DNA of 43,758 nucleotides from Marinobacter xestospongiae (GTDB lineage Bacteria > Pseudomonadota > Gammaproteobacteria > Pseudomonadales > Oleiphilaceae). The translations under genes were made by a program, and so were the position numbers. The notes under the pieces are model-generated. The model made no database searches and was not told where the DNA came from. It saw nothing but the letters and a program-made list of their open reading frames with translations. Where the stretch lies: NCBI RefSeq assembly GCF_023156385.1, contig NZ_JAKZAK010000036.1, positions 1 through 43,758 on the forward strand, given 5' to 3'. Positions 24,889-32,724 of the stretch are shown one piece after another; the stretch's first letter is position 1; every line of letters starts with the position of its first letter.

Positions 24889-24959
24889 CGACAACTCCTG
24901 CAGTCGGGGAAACCGGCCTAGCCTAGCAGGATCACTGGTAAAACTGGATACGTAGCCCC

Positions 24960-25967
24960 CTAACAGGCTGGCGCCTGAAACGCCGCCTTCAGTTCGGCCA
25001 TGACCTCGTCCACCGTCAGCACCGACTCCAGCGCCGCCACCGCCTCGCCCGCGTAGAGTGCGCAGCTGTCCGTCAGGGACGCCGGCAGACTGTCGTCCAT
25101 CACCGCATTGGTAAACAGCGGGCGGTGAGCCCGCTGGCTCATCGCCGGTTCGGCCTTGAACGGTAGCAGGCGACGGGTAAAGCCGAACGCCCGATTAATG
25201 GCATCCAGCCACCCCGGTACGTCGCCCCGGGCATCGCACCAGCGCTCGGTGGCCGCATTGGGCACCACCCGATGGGGCGTCGCCCACCCCAAACCAAACA
25301 GGGTGGTCCGAATGGTCTCGGTGGCGTCCACCAGTCGCTGCTGGTAGGCCGGGTGGGCACCGCTCTCACGAGTCATCAGAAAGCGGGAACCGGTCGACAC
25401 GCCATCTGCTCCCAGCGCAAGCGCTTTCGCCACTTCACCAGCGCCGTAGAGACCGCCCGCCGCGAAGCAGGGCACCTCGCCCGCGAGGTCACGAACTGCC
25501 GGCAACAGGTCGACCAGAGGCTCCTCACCCCGCACATGGCCGCCAGCCTCACAGCCCTGGACGATCAATCCGTTAACGCCTGCCTCCAGTGCCCTCTCAG
25601 CTTCACTCAGAGAGCCCACCTGCTGGAACACAAAGCAGCCGGCCGGCTGGAGCTGACGAAGGTAGGGTTTGGCGGCGCCCCAGAACAGCGTCACTATAGG
25701 ACAGTGCTGCCGCAATACCGCTTCGACGTGACCCTTGCGGGTGTAGGGCAACAACAGGTTGGCATTGAACGGGTGACCCACCGCCTGCTGTCGCAGCAGG
25801 CTGAGGCTTTGCTCCCAGGTGGAAAGGTCCTGCAGGCCCAGGGTGCCAATACCGCCGGCCCGGGCCACCGCCGCCGCCAGGCGCACATTGCCGGCGCCGG
25901 GCATACCGGCCTGCATGATGGGGTAACGCACACCCAGGTCTGAGAGTGCGTGAAGTCGTTCGTCCAT
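24960..25967 (-). CDS. Nitronate monooxygenase-family flavoprotein
   Basis: The 335-aa protein has the FMN-barrel pattern of the nitronate monooxygenase/2-nitropropane dioxygenase family: PIMQAGMPGAGN near the N-terminus, CEAGGHVRG with candidate catalytic H144, PCFAAGGLYGAGEVAKAL and LGADGVSTGSRFL, the last two being phosphate-binding loops. The family oxidises alkyl nitronates such as propionate 3-nitronate, although many homologues have other oxidase roles. GGAGG lies 7 nt before the ATG. It is followed on the same strand by the AEC carrier after 71 bp; a functional link is not established. Confidence 0.87.
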   Translation of the reverse strand: MDERLHALSDLGVRYPIMQAGMPGAGNVRLAAAVARAGGIGTLGLQDLSTWEQSLSLLRQQAVGHPFNANLLLPYTRKGHVEAVLRQHCPIVTLFWGAAKPYLRQLQPAGCFVFQQVGSLSEAERALEAGVNGLIVQGCEAGGHVRGEEPLVDLLPAVRDLAGEVPCFAAGGLYGAGEVAKALALGADGVSTGSRFLMTRESGAHPAYQQRLVDATETIRTTLFGLGWATPHRVVPNAATERWCDARGDVPGWLDAINRAFGFTRRLLPFKAEPAMSQRAHRPLFTNAVMDDSLPASLTDSCALYAGEAVAALESVLTVDEVMAELKAAFQAPAC

Positions 25968-26051
25968 GATGGGCCTCCGGGGATCGATTTACAGAACCTG
26001 ATTCTGTCGTAACCCTAACGATCCCGCAGCCGCCGTGCGCCAGAGCGTGAC

Positions 26052-26594
26052 TCAGATCGCCCTGTCAGTGTCTGTCAGATCACACCATCGCTCTCGATAG
26101 AGTCGGAACAACCGCACCCGATGGCCGCTGAAATCGGCCTCCCGGCCCGGACCAAAGCCGGCTTTCTCGATCACCCGGATCGAGGCCACATGGTCTGGCT
26201 CGACAATGGCAATCACCGAGTCATACCGACGTTGCTCAAACGCCTCCGACAGCACCGCGCGGACTGACTCTGTCGCCAACCCCCGACCCCAGTAACGTCT
26301 CGCCAATCGATAGCCAAGGTTGATTTCCTCACGGTCAGCGACGGTGTCAGGGCCCACGCCGCAGAAACCGACAAAGTCGCCGGTATCCGCAAGCTCCAGC
26401 GCCCAGGGGCCAACGCCGACATCGCGGTAGCAGTCCCGGCACCAGTCGAGGAACTGCTGCGTACCCGCCCGATCACGGACCCCACCTACGGAAAACCGCA
26501 TCACCTCCGGGTCCGCCAACATGTCGGCCAAAGGGTCTATATCCTCGGGCACAAGCTCACGTAGCCGCAGACGGGAGGTACGGATATCGATCAT
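26052..26594 (-). CDS. GNAT-family N-acetyltransferase, RimJ type
   Basis: The 180-aa protein fits the Acetyltransf_3 subgroup: TSRLRLRELVPEDID at the start, LGYRLARRYWGRGLATES (about 93-110) forming the acetyl-CoA pyrophosphate loop, and NxAS-like HVASIRVIEKAGF later. Such enzymes acetylate protein N-termini, amino acids or small molecules; the substrate is unknown. Its ATG overlaps the stop of the M48 peptidase gene (ATGA at 26591-26594), so it is translated with the membrane-protease operon. Confidence 0.88.
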   Translation of the reverse strand: MIDIRTSRLRLRELVPEDIDPLADMLADPEVMRFSVGGVRDRAGTQQFLDWCRDCYRDVGVGPWALELADTGDFVGFCGVGPDTVADREEINLGYRLARRYWGRGLATESVRAVLSEAFEQRRYDSVIAIVEPDHVASIRVIEKAGFGPGREADFSGHRVRLFRLYRERWCDLTDTDRAI

Positions 26595-27682
26595 GGCTGG
26601 GAGGCCTCACGGAAGCGCCGAATACGGTCTTCGCTGGGCGGGTGCGTCGAAAGGTAGTCCAGCAAATGAGCCTTCTCTGTTGCCTCATCGTCCTTGGCAA
26701 CCTCACGGTCGTTAGGCGCCGTTTCGTCGGAGACATCACCGTCCTGCTCCTCAGCCACATTTGCCAGCTTGGCCATCATGCTGGCAAAGGCACCCGGGTC
26801 CAGGCCAGCCTCCTGCATCCGCTCCACGGCATAGCCATCCGCTTCCCACTCATGGTCGCGGGAGAACTGGGCCTGCAGCAGCAGTGGCGGAATGGCCACG
26901 ACAAATTCCTGCACGAACTCGGCATCGCCGGTCATCAGCGTGAACATCACCGCCACGCCGGTACTCTCCAACACCCCCCGCAGCGAGTGGCGGTGTTCGA
27001 CGTGACCAATCTCATGGAGCAATACCGACAGCACCTCCTCTTCCGAATCGGCCAGCTCAATCAACTGGTCAGTCAGAATCAGGGAGCCGTTCGGCAGCGC
27101 GAAGGCATTAGGACCAATCAGCCCACCGTCCCGGAAATGCAGGGTGTAAGTGAAGTCGCTGTCGGCCGGAACGTATTCATTCAGCAACTGCTCATAACGC
27201 TGACGCTCCGACTTGCTGGTGGTGGTCGGGTTGAGATAGTACTCATCCAGTCGATCGAGCACCGATTCTCCCAGTTCCTCGGACCACTCGGCGGAGAGCT
27301 GATGAGCCACTACCTCCGCCCCCCAGGGAATTGCCCGGGTCACCATCAGGTACACCACCAGTGCAGTAACCGCCAGCAATGGCAGGATGACCCAGAGGTT
27401 ACGCTCCAGCTTATGCAGGATGTGATCCCGCCCCCTAGTGCCAAAGCGAGTCACCCAGCCATCCAGGGTGGCGTGATCGGTGGTCTCAAACACGCCACCG
27501 CCAGGCCAGCCGACACAACGGGGGGTATTGCCGACCCGGGATGGCACATCCAGCTCGCCGAAATGTACCAGGTCCCGATCCACACCCTCCAGCCGGGCAA
27601 AGCCCTCCTCGTTGACTTCCAGGCTGGTGGGGTAAGGCCGGGAACTCTGGCCGTCGTAGTAGGTACCAGTGATCGATGGCAT
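26591..27682 (-). CDS. M48-family membrane metallopeptidase
   Basis: The 363-aa protein has a roughly 90-residue N-terminal cytosolic region with WPGGGVFET, one clear membrane helix (about 96-115), and a peptidase domain with HEIGH (H223, E224, H227) and the downstream glutamate in DHEWEADGYA. This organisation resembles Oma1/BepA/LoiP-type quality-control peptidases with zinc at the HExxH site. ATG 27682 is 5 nt after the DUF898 stop; an open frame extends upstream but only overlaps that gene. It forms an operon with DUF898 upstream and GNAT downstream. A C-terminal acidic, likely disordered segment (EEQDGDVSDETAPND) is notable. Confidence 0.92.
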   Translation of the reverse strand: MPSITGTYYDGQSSRPYPTSLEVNEEGFARLEGVDRDLVHFGELDVPSRVGNTPRCVGWPGGGVFETTDHATLDGWVTRFGTRGRDHILHKLERNLWVILPLLAVTALVVYLMVTRAIPWGAEVVAHQLSAEWSEELGESVLDRLDEYYLNPTTTSKSERQRYEQLLNEYVPADSDFTYTLHFRDGGLIGPNAFALPNGSLILTDQLIELADSEEEVLSVLLHEIGHVEHRHSLRGVLESTGVAVMFTLMTGDAEFVQEFVVAIPPLLLQAQFSRDHEWEADGYAVERMQEAGLDPGAFASMMAKLANVAEEQDGDVSDETAPNDREVAKDDEATEKAHLLDYLSTHPPSEDRIRRFREASQP

Positions 27683-27686
27683 CGGC

Positions 27687-29057
27687 TCAGAACGCCACGT
27701 CGATATCGAACACGTCTGCCATTTCTTCCGCCAGCGCAGACTGTTTCTCTTCCTGAGCCGCCAGGAACTGGTCCATCGGCGCATTGACGTCAAGAGACAT
27801 GCTGTCGAGGATCACCCTTGCGGTGCGCACCTTGGCCCAGGCCGTCATCAGGCCAAACGTGAAGGTCACCGCCAGGGTATTGGTAATCAGCACGAACGCC
27901 AGCCGCAGGAACGGCACGTCCGCCTTGAGCTGGAACTTGCCATTGTCGATCGAACATTTACCAAACAGCAGGTTGTAGCGGCGACTCTTGAGGTACGCCT
28001 TGGTCAGCGGAAAGTACAGGATCGTGGCGATCACCAACGCGATGAAGCCAGCGTTGCCAGCCCCCCAGGCGGCATTGGCAATCCAGGCCGTCACTAACAA
28101 CGCCGACGCCAACAGCCAGAGCCAGTAGATGCGGTAATAGTCCCGGGCCTGGCCGGTATAGGTCACCTCCGCCACTCCAAAGCGGATGTTCCGTGCCAGG
28201 AATCGCTGGTTGATAAAATCAAAGTACGGCAACCCCAGTAGCAGGAGCAGCATGAATATAGCGGCAGGAATAAACTGGTACGGCGTCAGGTTTTCGAACG
28301 CCTGCTCACCTACACCCGCTTCGCCAGCGCACTTCGTCGGAACCTTATTCGGGTGGTATTCATCGCAACTCATGCCGGGCTCGGACTTCAGTTGGCCGTC
28401 CTTGTTCTTGGGCAGATCCGGACCCACCCAGTCCGATTCCTGAGCCACTCCAACTGGTGCAGTGTCACCAGAAAACGCGGCGGCAATCTCATCCTGGAAG
28501 AACGGCGCCATGACGCTGCCGCCAACCAACAGCATCAGCAACAGCGGCGGCAGGTAAACCCGATACGCCCCGCGGTAGTCTTTGTTGAACCGGAACGGAA
28601 TGCCCCGCCACGCCGAATAGCGTAGCTGGAACGACATCACCAGTACCGTCAGCACCGGCGCCAGTACCAGGTAGGTAACCACAAAGCCGAGATAGAGGTA
28701 GAGCGCCCAGGTTGCCGGGCTGTTCTCGGCAAAGAGGAAAATCACCAGCAGACCGAAGGCGATGATGCGGCTCTTGAGAATCTGCAACGGCTTGGCAGTA
28801 AACGCAAACCGCCCGCCGGCCACTTCGGTGTTGCCGTAAAAATACTGCAGAGTCCGCACTTTGGCCCAGGCCGAGTATATACCCAGGGTCATCCAGGTCA
28901 GGATGTTGTTAACGAACCAGATGCCGAAGAACTCACCGGCCTGCCCGGAAAACAGCACCGGCTCATTGCGGGGAATCTCTTCCCGCGGGATCGCAGTGGA
29001 TTGCGCTGCCGCAGGCGGAGGAGTGGAGGAAGAGGGTTGAGGAGAATCGGTAGTCAT
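27687..29057 (-). CDS. YjgN/DUF898 family inner-membrane protein
   Basis: The 456-aa protein has the repeated family signature: FFGIWFVNNILTWMTLGIYSAWAKVRTLQYFYGNT near residues 44-80 and the related TFTFGLMTAWAKVRTARVI near the C-terminus. It has about eight to ten membrane segments and a roughly 70-residue soluble insertion with C/D/E-rich sequence around residues 195-265. Function is unknown, although pairing with an M48 peptidase is a recurring arrangement as recalled. ATG 29057 is used; a GTG two codons earlier is also possible. A Pro/Ser-rich N-terminal tail precedes the first helix. Confidence 0.88.
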   Translation of the reverse strand: MTTDSPQPSSSTPPPAAAQSTAIPREEIPRNEPVLFSGQAGEFFGIWFVNNILTWMTLGIYSAWAKVRTLQYFYGNTEVAGGRFAFTAKPLQILKSRIIAFGLLVIFLFAENSPATWALYLYLGFVVTYLVLAPVLTVLVMSFQLRYSAWRGIPFRFNKDYRGAYRVYLPPLLLMLLVGGSVMAPFFQDEIAAAFSGDTAPVGVAQESDWVGPDLPKNKDGQLKSEPGMSCDEYHPNKVPTKCAGEAGVGEQAFENLTPYQFIPAAIFMLLLLLGLPYFDFINQRFLARNIRFGVAEVTYTGQARDYYRIYWLWLLASALLVTAWIANAAWGAGNAGFIALVIATILYFPLTKAYLKSRRYNLLFGKCSIDNGKFQLKADVPFLRLAFVLITNTLAVTFTFGLMTAWAKVRTARVILDSMSLDVNAPMDQFLAAQEEKQSALAEEMADVFDIDVAF

Positions 29058-29091
29058 GCTCACAGTACCTGTGCTGGATTGGCTTCATCCC

Positions 29092-29134
29092 TGAAAAGAA
29101 CAAGGCCGCCAGTTCCCTTGTGGAACAGCGGCCT
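29092..29134 (-). terminator. Terminator-like two-part hairpin after the TM2 gene
   Basis: AGGCCGC/GCGGCCT encloses a second stem GTTCC/GGAAC with a 5-nt loop. The minus strand continues with TGTTCTTTTC, giving a reasonable intrinsic terminator between the TM2 gene and the DUF898 operon. Confidence 0.75.
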
Positions 29135-29153
29135 CATCCATCGAATCAGTGCT

Positions 29154-29381
29154 TCAAGTCCATTCGGTCAGCTTGTTGCCTTGCTTGTCGGTAAACGCGC
29201 CACACATCAGCATGATCCAGTCGATCAGGGCCCAGATGCCCAACCCACCGAGCGTCACAATCTGCAGAATGCCAGTGCCAATTTTCCCGACATAGAATCG
29301 GTGAATCCCAAACATACCGAGGAAAAAGCACATGAGAAACGCGGGCAGAATCTTCTTATCGGAAACTTGCTCAGCTGTCAT
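29154..29381 (-). CDS. TM2-domain small membrane protein
   Basis: The 75-aa protein matches the TM2 domain: FFLGMFGIHRFYVGKIGTG with the conserved G-x-HRFY-x-G, a second hydrophobic segment containing WALIDWIML with the conserved aspartate, and a DKQGN tail. It has two membrane helices and a short loop. The family is widespread and functionally undefined in bacteria. It is monocistronic, ended by the hairpin at 29092-29134, and lies downstream of a 310-bp gap containing a Fur-like box. Confidence 0.9.
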   Translation of the reverse strand: MTAEQVSDKKILPAFLMCFFLGMFGIHRFYVGKIGTGILQIVTLGGLGIWALIDWIMLMCGAFTDKQGNKLTEWT

Positions 29382-29691
29382 AGAGATGTCCCTATAGTTC
29401 AGTTTTGATTACGCTTTTCTTGTCCCTGGACAGCCCTGCCCGGGGAGACTGCGAAGATTAAACTCTGTCCATCTTTGGAACAAGTTGATTTTCAGAACAA
29501 AGTGTTAAGTTTTTGCGACAATTGCAGGTGAAATGACGCCACTTGGAGGCCTTTGGCCCTGCAGCCGCTGAGCGCAGGGCCCGGTATTGAAGGCTTTCCG
29601 GGATGGCGCGGGAAAATTACCGGGACACAAATATAATCGATTATCATTACTATTAGATGTGTAGCTTTTTGTTACTTTGGCGACTTCGTCT
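29382..29691. other. 310-bp gap with a Fur-like box and nested inverted repeats
   Basis: No convincing open frame is seen. On the minus strand TAATGATAATC (29649-29639) matches 11 consecutive bases of the Fur consensus (GATAATGATAATCATTATC) and overlaps the 12-bp palindrome ATAATCGATTAT (29633-29644). Downstream are two inverted repeats: CCCGGTA/TACCGGG (29580-29586 with 29618-29624) and GGCCCTGC/GCAGGGCC (29555-29562 with 29574-29581). They share bases 29580-29581, so they may be alternative structures. A small RNA or a long iron-regulated leader for the TM2 gene is possible; no terminator was found in the gap. Confidence 0.4.
29633..29651. promoter_or_regulatory. Fur-box-like sequence
   Basis: The stretch ATAATCGATTATCATTAC contains an 11-base exact block of the Fur consensus plus part of the second half. 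The nearest downstream start on the minus strand is the TM2 gene, about 250 bp away; on the plus strand there is no nearby plus-strand gene. Confidence 0.5.
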
Positions 29692-30228
29692 CTACTCCGC
29701 CGACAGGAACTGCAAAATCACTCCACGCCGGGGGTGAGACTTCAGCCAGTTGCGCACCTCTTCAGCCCGGGCGGCATCGCCCTCACCTACCTGGTCCTGC
29801 AAACGCTCCATGCGGGCGGCCTCACGCTTCTCGGTGCGAACCTTGCGCTGCCACTGCTCGGTGAACACCTTGGGAAGCCGGTTAGCCAGTTCCAGGGTCT
29901 TGAGAACGCCCCATTCGCCATGATCGAGCCAGGCCTCATCGCAGGACCCGCACAGGTCGATGCGATTGCGCAACGATCCGGTGATGGCAAACTTGGTCAT
30001 CAAACGGCTGCATTTGGGACAGGCCATGGCGGTACGGGTATCACTGTCCTCCACCACATCGCTGTCTGGGGCGGCATCAGTTGCTACGGGCTGATTCCTC
30101 TCGGCCCATTCGCGGTAATACAGAATCGACAGCGCCGCGCCCTCACACTGGGGGCAGCCCATGGCGGGCAGGCCGTCCTCAAGTTTGGCCGGGCTCAGGT
30201 CAACCGTTCGACACTTGGGGCACTTCAT
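29692..30228 (-). CDS. Two-zinc-ribbon protein, TFIIB-type zinc finger
   Basis: The 178-aa protein has two Cys4 ribbons: CPKC (3-6) with CPQC (about 25-28), then CPKC (about 69-72) with CGSC (about 93-96). This fits the zf-TFIIB/transcription-factor zinc-ribbon family. The remainder is a charged helical segment rich in Arg, Glu and Gln (about 125-160). It is presumably cytosolic; no target is known. The start at ATG 30228 has AAGGAG 6 nt upstream. The frame runs on upstream over the racemase gene, but that extension is not credible. It follows the racemase by 19 bp, implying co-transcription. Confidence 0.88.
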   Translation of the reverse strand: MKCPKCRTVDLSPAKLEDGLPAMGCPQCEGAALSILYYREWAERNQPVATDAAPDSDVVEDSDTRTAMACPKCSRLMTKFAITGSLRNRIDLCGSCDEAWLDHGEWGVLKTLELANRLPKVFTEQWQRKVRTEKREAARMERLQDQVGEGDAARAEEVRNWLKSHPRRGVILQFLSAE

Positions 30229-30247
30229 GGCAACTCCTTGGTGTAAT

Positions 30248-31003
30248 TCAATAAATCGTGATTTCAGGGATGACGGGACAGGCCGGCCAGACAACAAAGC
30301 CCGGCAACGGACTGCGGCCCAGGGCCACCGACACCGCTTCGCGGGCATGAATGACGGTCGTATCGTACAGCGGCGTGGCAACGTCCTGTGGGCGCAGCAA
30401 CAAGCCAATTTCGGTACAGCCAAGCACCATGGCCTCGGCCCCCTCAGCAACCAGCGCGGCCACCTGATCGCAGTAGCGCTCACGGGAACTGACCAGGATC
30501 TGCCCCTGGCAGAGTTCCTGATAGATGATGCGGTGCACCTGGTCGCGCCCGGCGTCGTCCGGGGTCAGGACCTCAATGCCCTGAGCCACCAGCCGGTCGC
30601 GATAGAAACTCTGTTCCATGGTGAATCGGGTGCCCAGAAGCCCCACCCGCTGGATGCCGTCCTGCTTCAGTGCCAGGGCGGTGGCGTCAGCCAGGTGAAG
30701 TATGGGGATGGAGAGCTGCGCCTGAGTCTGTGACGCGACCTTGTGCATGGTGTTGGTGCAGATCAGCAGAAAGTCAGCGCCGGCCGCCTGAACCGATTGC
30801 GCGGCCGCCGAAAGAATCTCCTCCGTGGCCGCCCAGTCTCCCAGATGCTGGAGACGCTCGATTTCAGCAAAGTCAACACTGAACAGGGCAAGGCGGGCGG
30901 AATGCAGACCACCCAAGGCGTCGCGAACGCCCTCATTGAGCAGCCGATAGTAGCTCTGAGTGGACTCCCAACTCATGCCACCGAGCAAACCAATGGTTTT
31001 CAT
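30248..31003 (-). CDS. Aspartate/glutamate racemase family protein
   Basis: The 251-aa enzyme has the N-terminal IGLLGGMSWEST block and the two catalytic cysteines of PLP-independent Asp/Glu racemases: C82 in CTNTMH and C196 in GCTEI. It resembles YgeA-type broad-specificity amino-acid racemases. The expected reaction is interconversion of L- and D-amino acids by two-base catalysis; exact substrate is not determinable. GGAAGGTGG lies just before the ATG. The zinc-ribbon gene follows closely, while the peptide deformylase upstream is separated by 86 bp. Confidence 0.92.
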   Translation of the reverse strand: MKTIGLLGGMSWESTQSYYRLLNEGVRDALGGLHSARLALFSVDFAEIERLQHLGDWAATEEILSAAAQSVQAAGADFLLICTNTMHKVASQTQAQLSIPILHLADATALALKQDGIQRVGLLGTRFTMEQSFYRDRLVAQGIEVLTPDDAGRDQVHRIIYQELCQGQILVSSRERYCDQVAALVAEGAEAMVLGCTEIGLLLRPQDVATPLYDTTVIHAREAVSVALGRSPLPGFVVWPACPVIPEITIY

Positions 31004-31089
31004 TTTGCCACCTTCCCTGTGCCTATGCTGTCAACGCCGTGTCGCCTGATGTCATCCGGCTCACCGGAATGCAGGCAATTCTGGCAGGA

Positions 31090-31605
31090 CTATGCCAAGG
31101 CCCCCTTCGCCCGTCTACCCTGTTTGGCGAGCTTTTTTTGAGCCAGTCGACGTTTCACTGGCGGCAGGTGGTCAATAAACAGACGCCCTTGAAGATGGTC
31201 AAGCTCATGCTGGATCACTGTGGCCAGAAATCCGGATTCCACCCACTCCCGGCGCTGGCCTTCCAGATCATACGCGGCGAGCCCTATGGTCTCGTAACGG
31301 GTGACCTCGGCGGTGTAGTCCGGAACCGACAGGCAACCTTCCTGGTCGACCCGCTGCCCCTGCGTGTGGGTGATCTCAGGGTTGAGCAGCACCAGTGGCT
31401 GATCGCGGTTGGCCGATATATCGATCACCACAACCGCCTCCGGTCGGCCCACTTGGGTCGCGGCCAGCCCAATGCCGTTGGTTGTGGCGTAGAGGGTGTC
31501 AAGCATATCGCGGACCAGAGCGCCGGCATCCGAAAACGAAGTCACTGGCCGGGCCGGACGACGTAGCCGGCTATCCGGCAGGGTGAGAATGGGCAGCACA
31601 GCCAT
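31090..31605 (-). CDS. def: Peptide deformylase
   Basis: The 171-aa enzyme removes the formyl group from nascent N-terminal methionine. All three motifs are intact: GIGLAATQVG (44-53), EGCLSVPD with metal ligand C91, and QHELDHLQG with H133, E134 and H137. The basic C-terminus (KRRLAQKKLAKQGRR) is common in this family. ATG 31605 has GGGAGGG upstream and lies 2 nt after the methionine aminopeptidase stop, so the two N-terminal processing enzymes are co-translated. Being apart from fmt and rsmB suggests an additional copy; the main copy would be elsewhere, which the window cannot show. Confidence 0.93.
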   Translation of the reverse strand: MAVLPILTLPDSRLRRPARPVTSFSDAGALVRDMLDTLYATTNGIGLAATQVGRPEAVVVIDISANRDQPLVLLNPEITHTQGQRVDQEGCLSVPDYTAEVTRYETIGLAAYDLEGQRREWVESGFLATVIQHELDHLQGRLFIDHLPPVKRRLAQKKLAKQGRRAKGALA

Positions 31606-31607
31606 AA

Positions 31608-32390
31608 TCAACCCTCCCGATGCTGTTCGTCAAAACGCAACGTCAGCACCTCGTGGCCGATGTCGGTCACCAGGATGGTGTGCTCCCACTGGGCGGACAG
31701 TGAGCGGTCCCGGGTCACCACGGTCCAGCCATCCTTGAGGGTTTTCACCTGGGGGCCACCGCGGTTGATCATCGGCTCAATGGTGAAGATCATCCCGGGT
31801 TTCAGTTCCAGCCCCGTCCCCGGTCTGCCGTAGTGAAGGACCTGGGGTGCCTCGTGCATATCGCGGCCAATCCCGTGGCCACAGTAGTCTTTCACGATGC
31901 TGTAGCCGGCAGTCTCGGCGCAGGCCTGAATGGCAGCCCCGACATCCCCCAACCGAGCACCGGGACGTACCGCCCCGATCCCCTGCCACATGGCCTCATA
32001 GGTGGTTTTGACCAGCTTCCTGGCGGCAACCGGTGCCTCAGGCATGACATACATCTTACTGGAATCCGAGATAAACCCGTTCTTCTCCAGGGTGATATCA
32101 AGGTTGATGATGTCTGTCTTCTTCAGGCGGTAACGCACGCTGGGCATGCCATGGCACACCACATCGTTGACGGAGACATTCAGCACATAACGATAGCCAT
32201 ACTGCCCCTTGCTGGCGGGCCTGGCCTTCAGCTCGTCTACGATGAAACGTTCCACGGCATCGTTGATCGCCATGGTGGTGATGCCGGGTTTGACGATGCC
32301 GTCCAGCATGTCGAAAACCTGGGTCAACAACTGCCCGGCCTGGCGCATCAATGCCTGCTCTTCCGCCGACTTGATGATCACCTTACTCAT
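31608..32390 (-). CDS. map: Type I methionine aminopeptidase
   Basis: The 260-aa enzyme removes the initiator methionine after deformylation. The five metal ligands are in place: D98 (NLDIT), D109 (FISDSSKMY), H172 (GHGIG), E205 (TIEP) and E236 (WEHTIL), with the substrate-binding H80 (CHGMP). The SDSSKMYVMPE stretch differs from the usual HGDTSxTF pattern, placing it in a divergent Map subgroup. ATG 32390 lies inside the end of the ParD-like gene (8-base overlap). The operon order is ParD-like, map, def. Confidence 0.93.
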   Translation of the reverse strand: MSKVIIKSAEEQALMRQAGQLLTQVFDMLDGIVKPGITTMAINDAVERFIVDELKARPASKGQYGYRYVLNVSVNDVVCHGMPSVRYRLKKTDIINLDITLEKNGFISDSSKMYVMPEAPVAARKLVKTTYEAMWQGIGAVRPGARLGDVGAAIQACAETAGYSIVKDYCGHGIGRDMHEAPQVLHYGRPGTGLELKPGMIFTIEPMINRGGPQVKTLKDGWTVVTRDRSLSAQWEHTILVTDIGHEVLTLRFDEQHREG

Positions 32391-32589
32391 CCAGCAGCCC
32401 CTCGACAGCGACATTCTCTTTCTTCAGCTGCTGGCGGATGATGTCATTGAACGACAGGGTGGGATTGAGCTCCGCGAGCATCCCCACCTTGATCCAGAAC
32501 TCCGCCTGGGCATTGATGGAACGGGACATTACCGAGCTGGCCTTGCGCAGTTCCTCGTGAAGCTGGTCTGAGATCTTGATAATACCCAA
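32383..32589 (-). CDS. ParD-like small protein
   Basis: The expected 68-aa protein (MGIIKISDQLHEELRKASSV...) matches my memory of the ParD-like antitoxin-related family: a short strand (IIKISD), then two helices with SRSINAQAEFWIK, typical of ribbon-helix-helix proteins, and a basic tail. I choose a TTG start at 32589 because GGAG lies 8 nt upstream and it gives the family N-terminus; a GTG three codons earlier overlaps that Shine-Dalgarno. The gene ends inside the methionine aminopeptidase start. No RelE/ParE-type toxin is seen next to it. Confidence 0.75.
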   Translation of the reverse strand: MGIIKISDQLHEELRKASSVMSRSINAQAEFWIKVGMLAELNPTLSFNDIIRQQLKKENVAVEGLLDE

Positions 32590-32612
32590 AGCATACACTC
32601 CGCATATAAAAT

Positions 32613-32629
32613 ATATACAGATCGTATAT
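32613..32629. promoter_or_regulatory. Palindromic operator upstream of the ParD-like gene
   Basis: ATATAC-AGATC-GTATAT is a 6+6 perfect dyad, 24 bp upstream of the TTG start and within or next to the likely -10 region. Ribbon-helix-helix antitoxins bind such promoter dyads, so autoregulation is likely but unproven. Confidence 0.5.
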
Positions 32630-32724
32630 CCTCAGTATTCAATCCGCAATGTCGACCATTGCGAGCCGGGTCAATGGTTAGCCAGTCAACAGGCACACCA
32701 GACCAGCCAGCACCAGCGCCACCT

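Noticed and set aside
25985..26010. ACAGAA-TTCTGT short dyad upstream of the nitronate-monooxygenase-like gene
   Set aside because: It is only 6 bp with no U tract or repeated occurrence, which is expected by chance.
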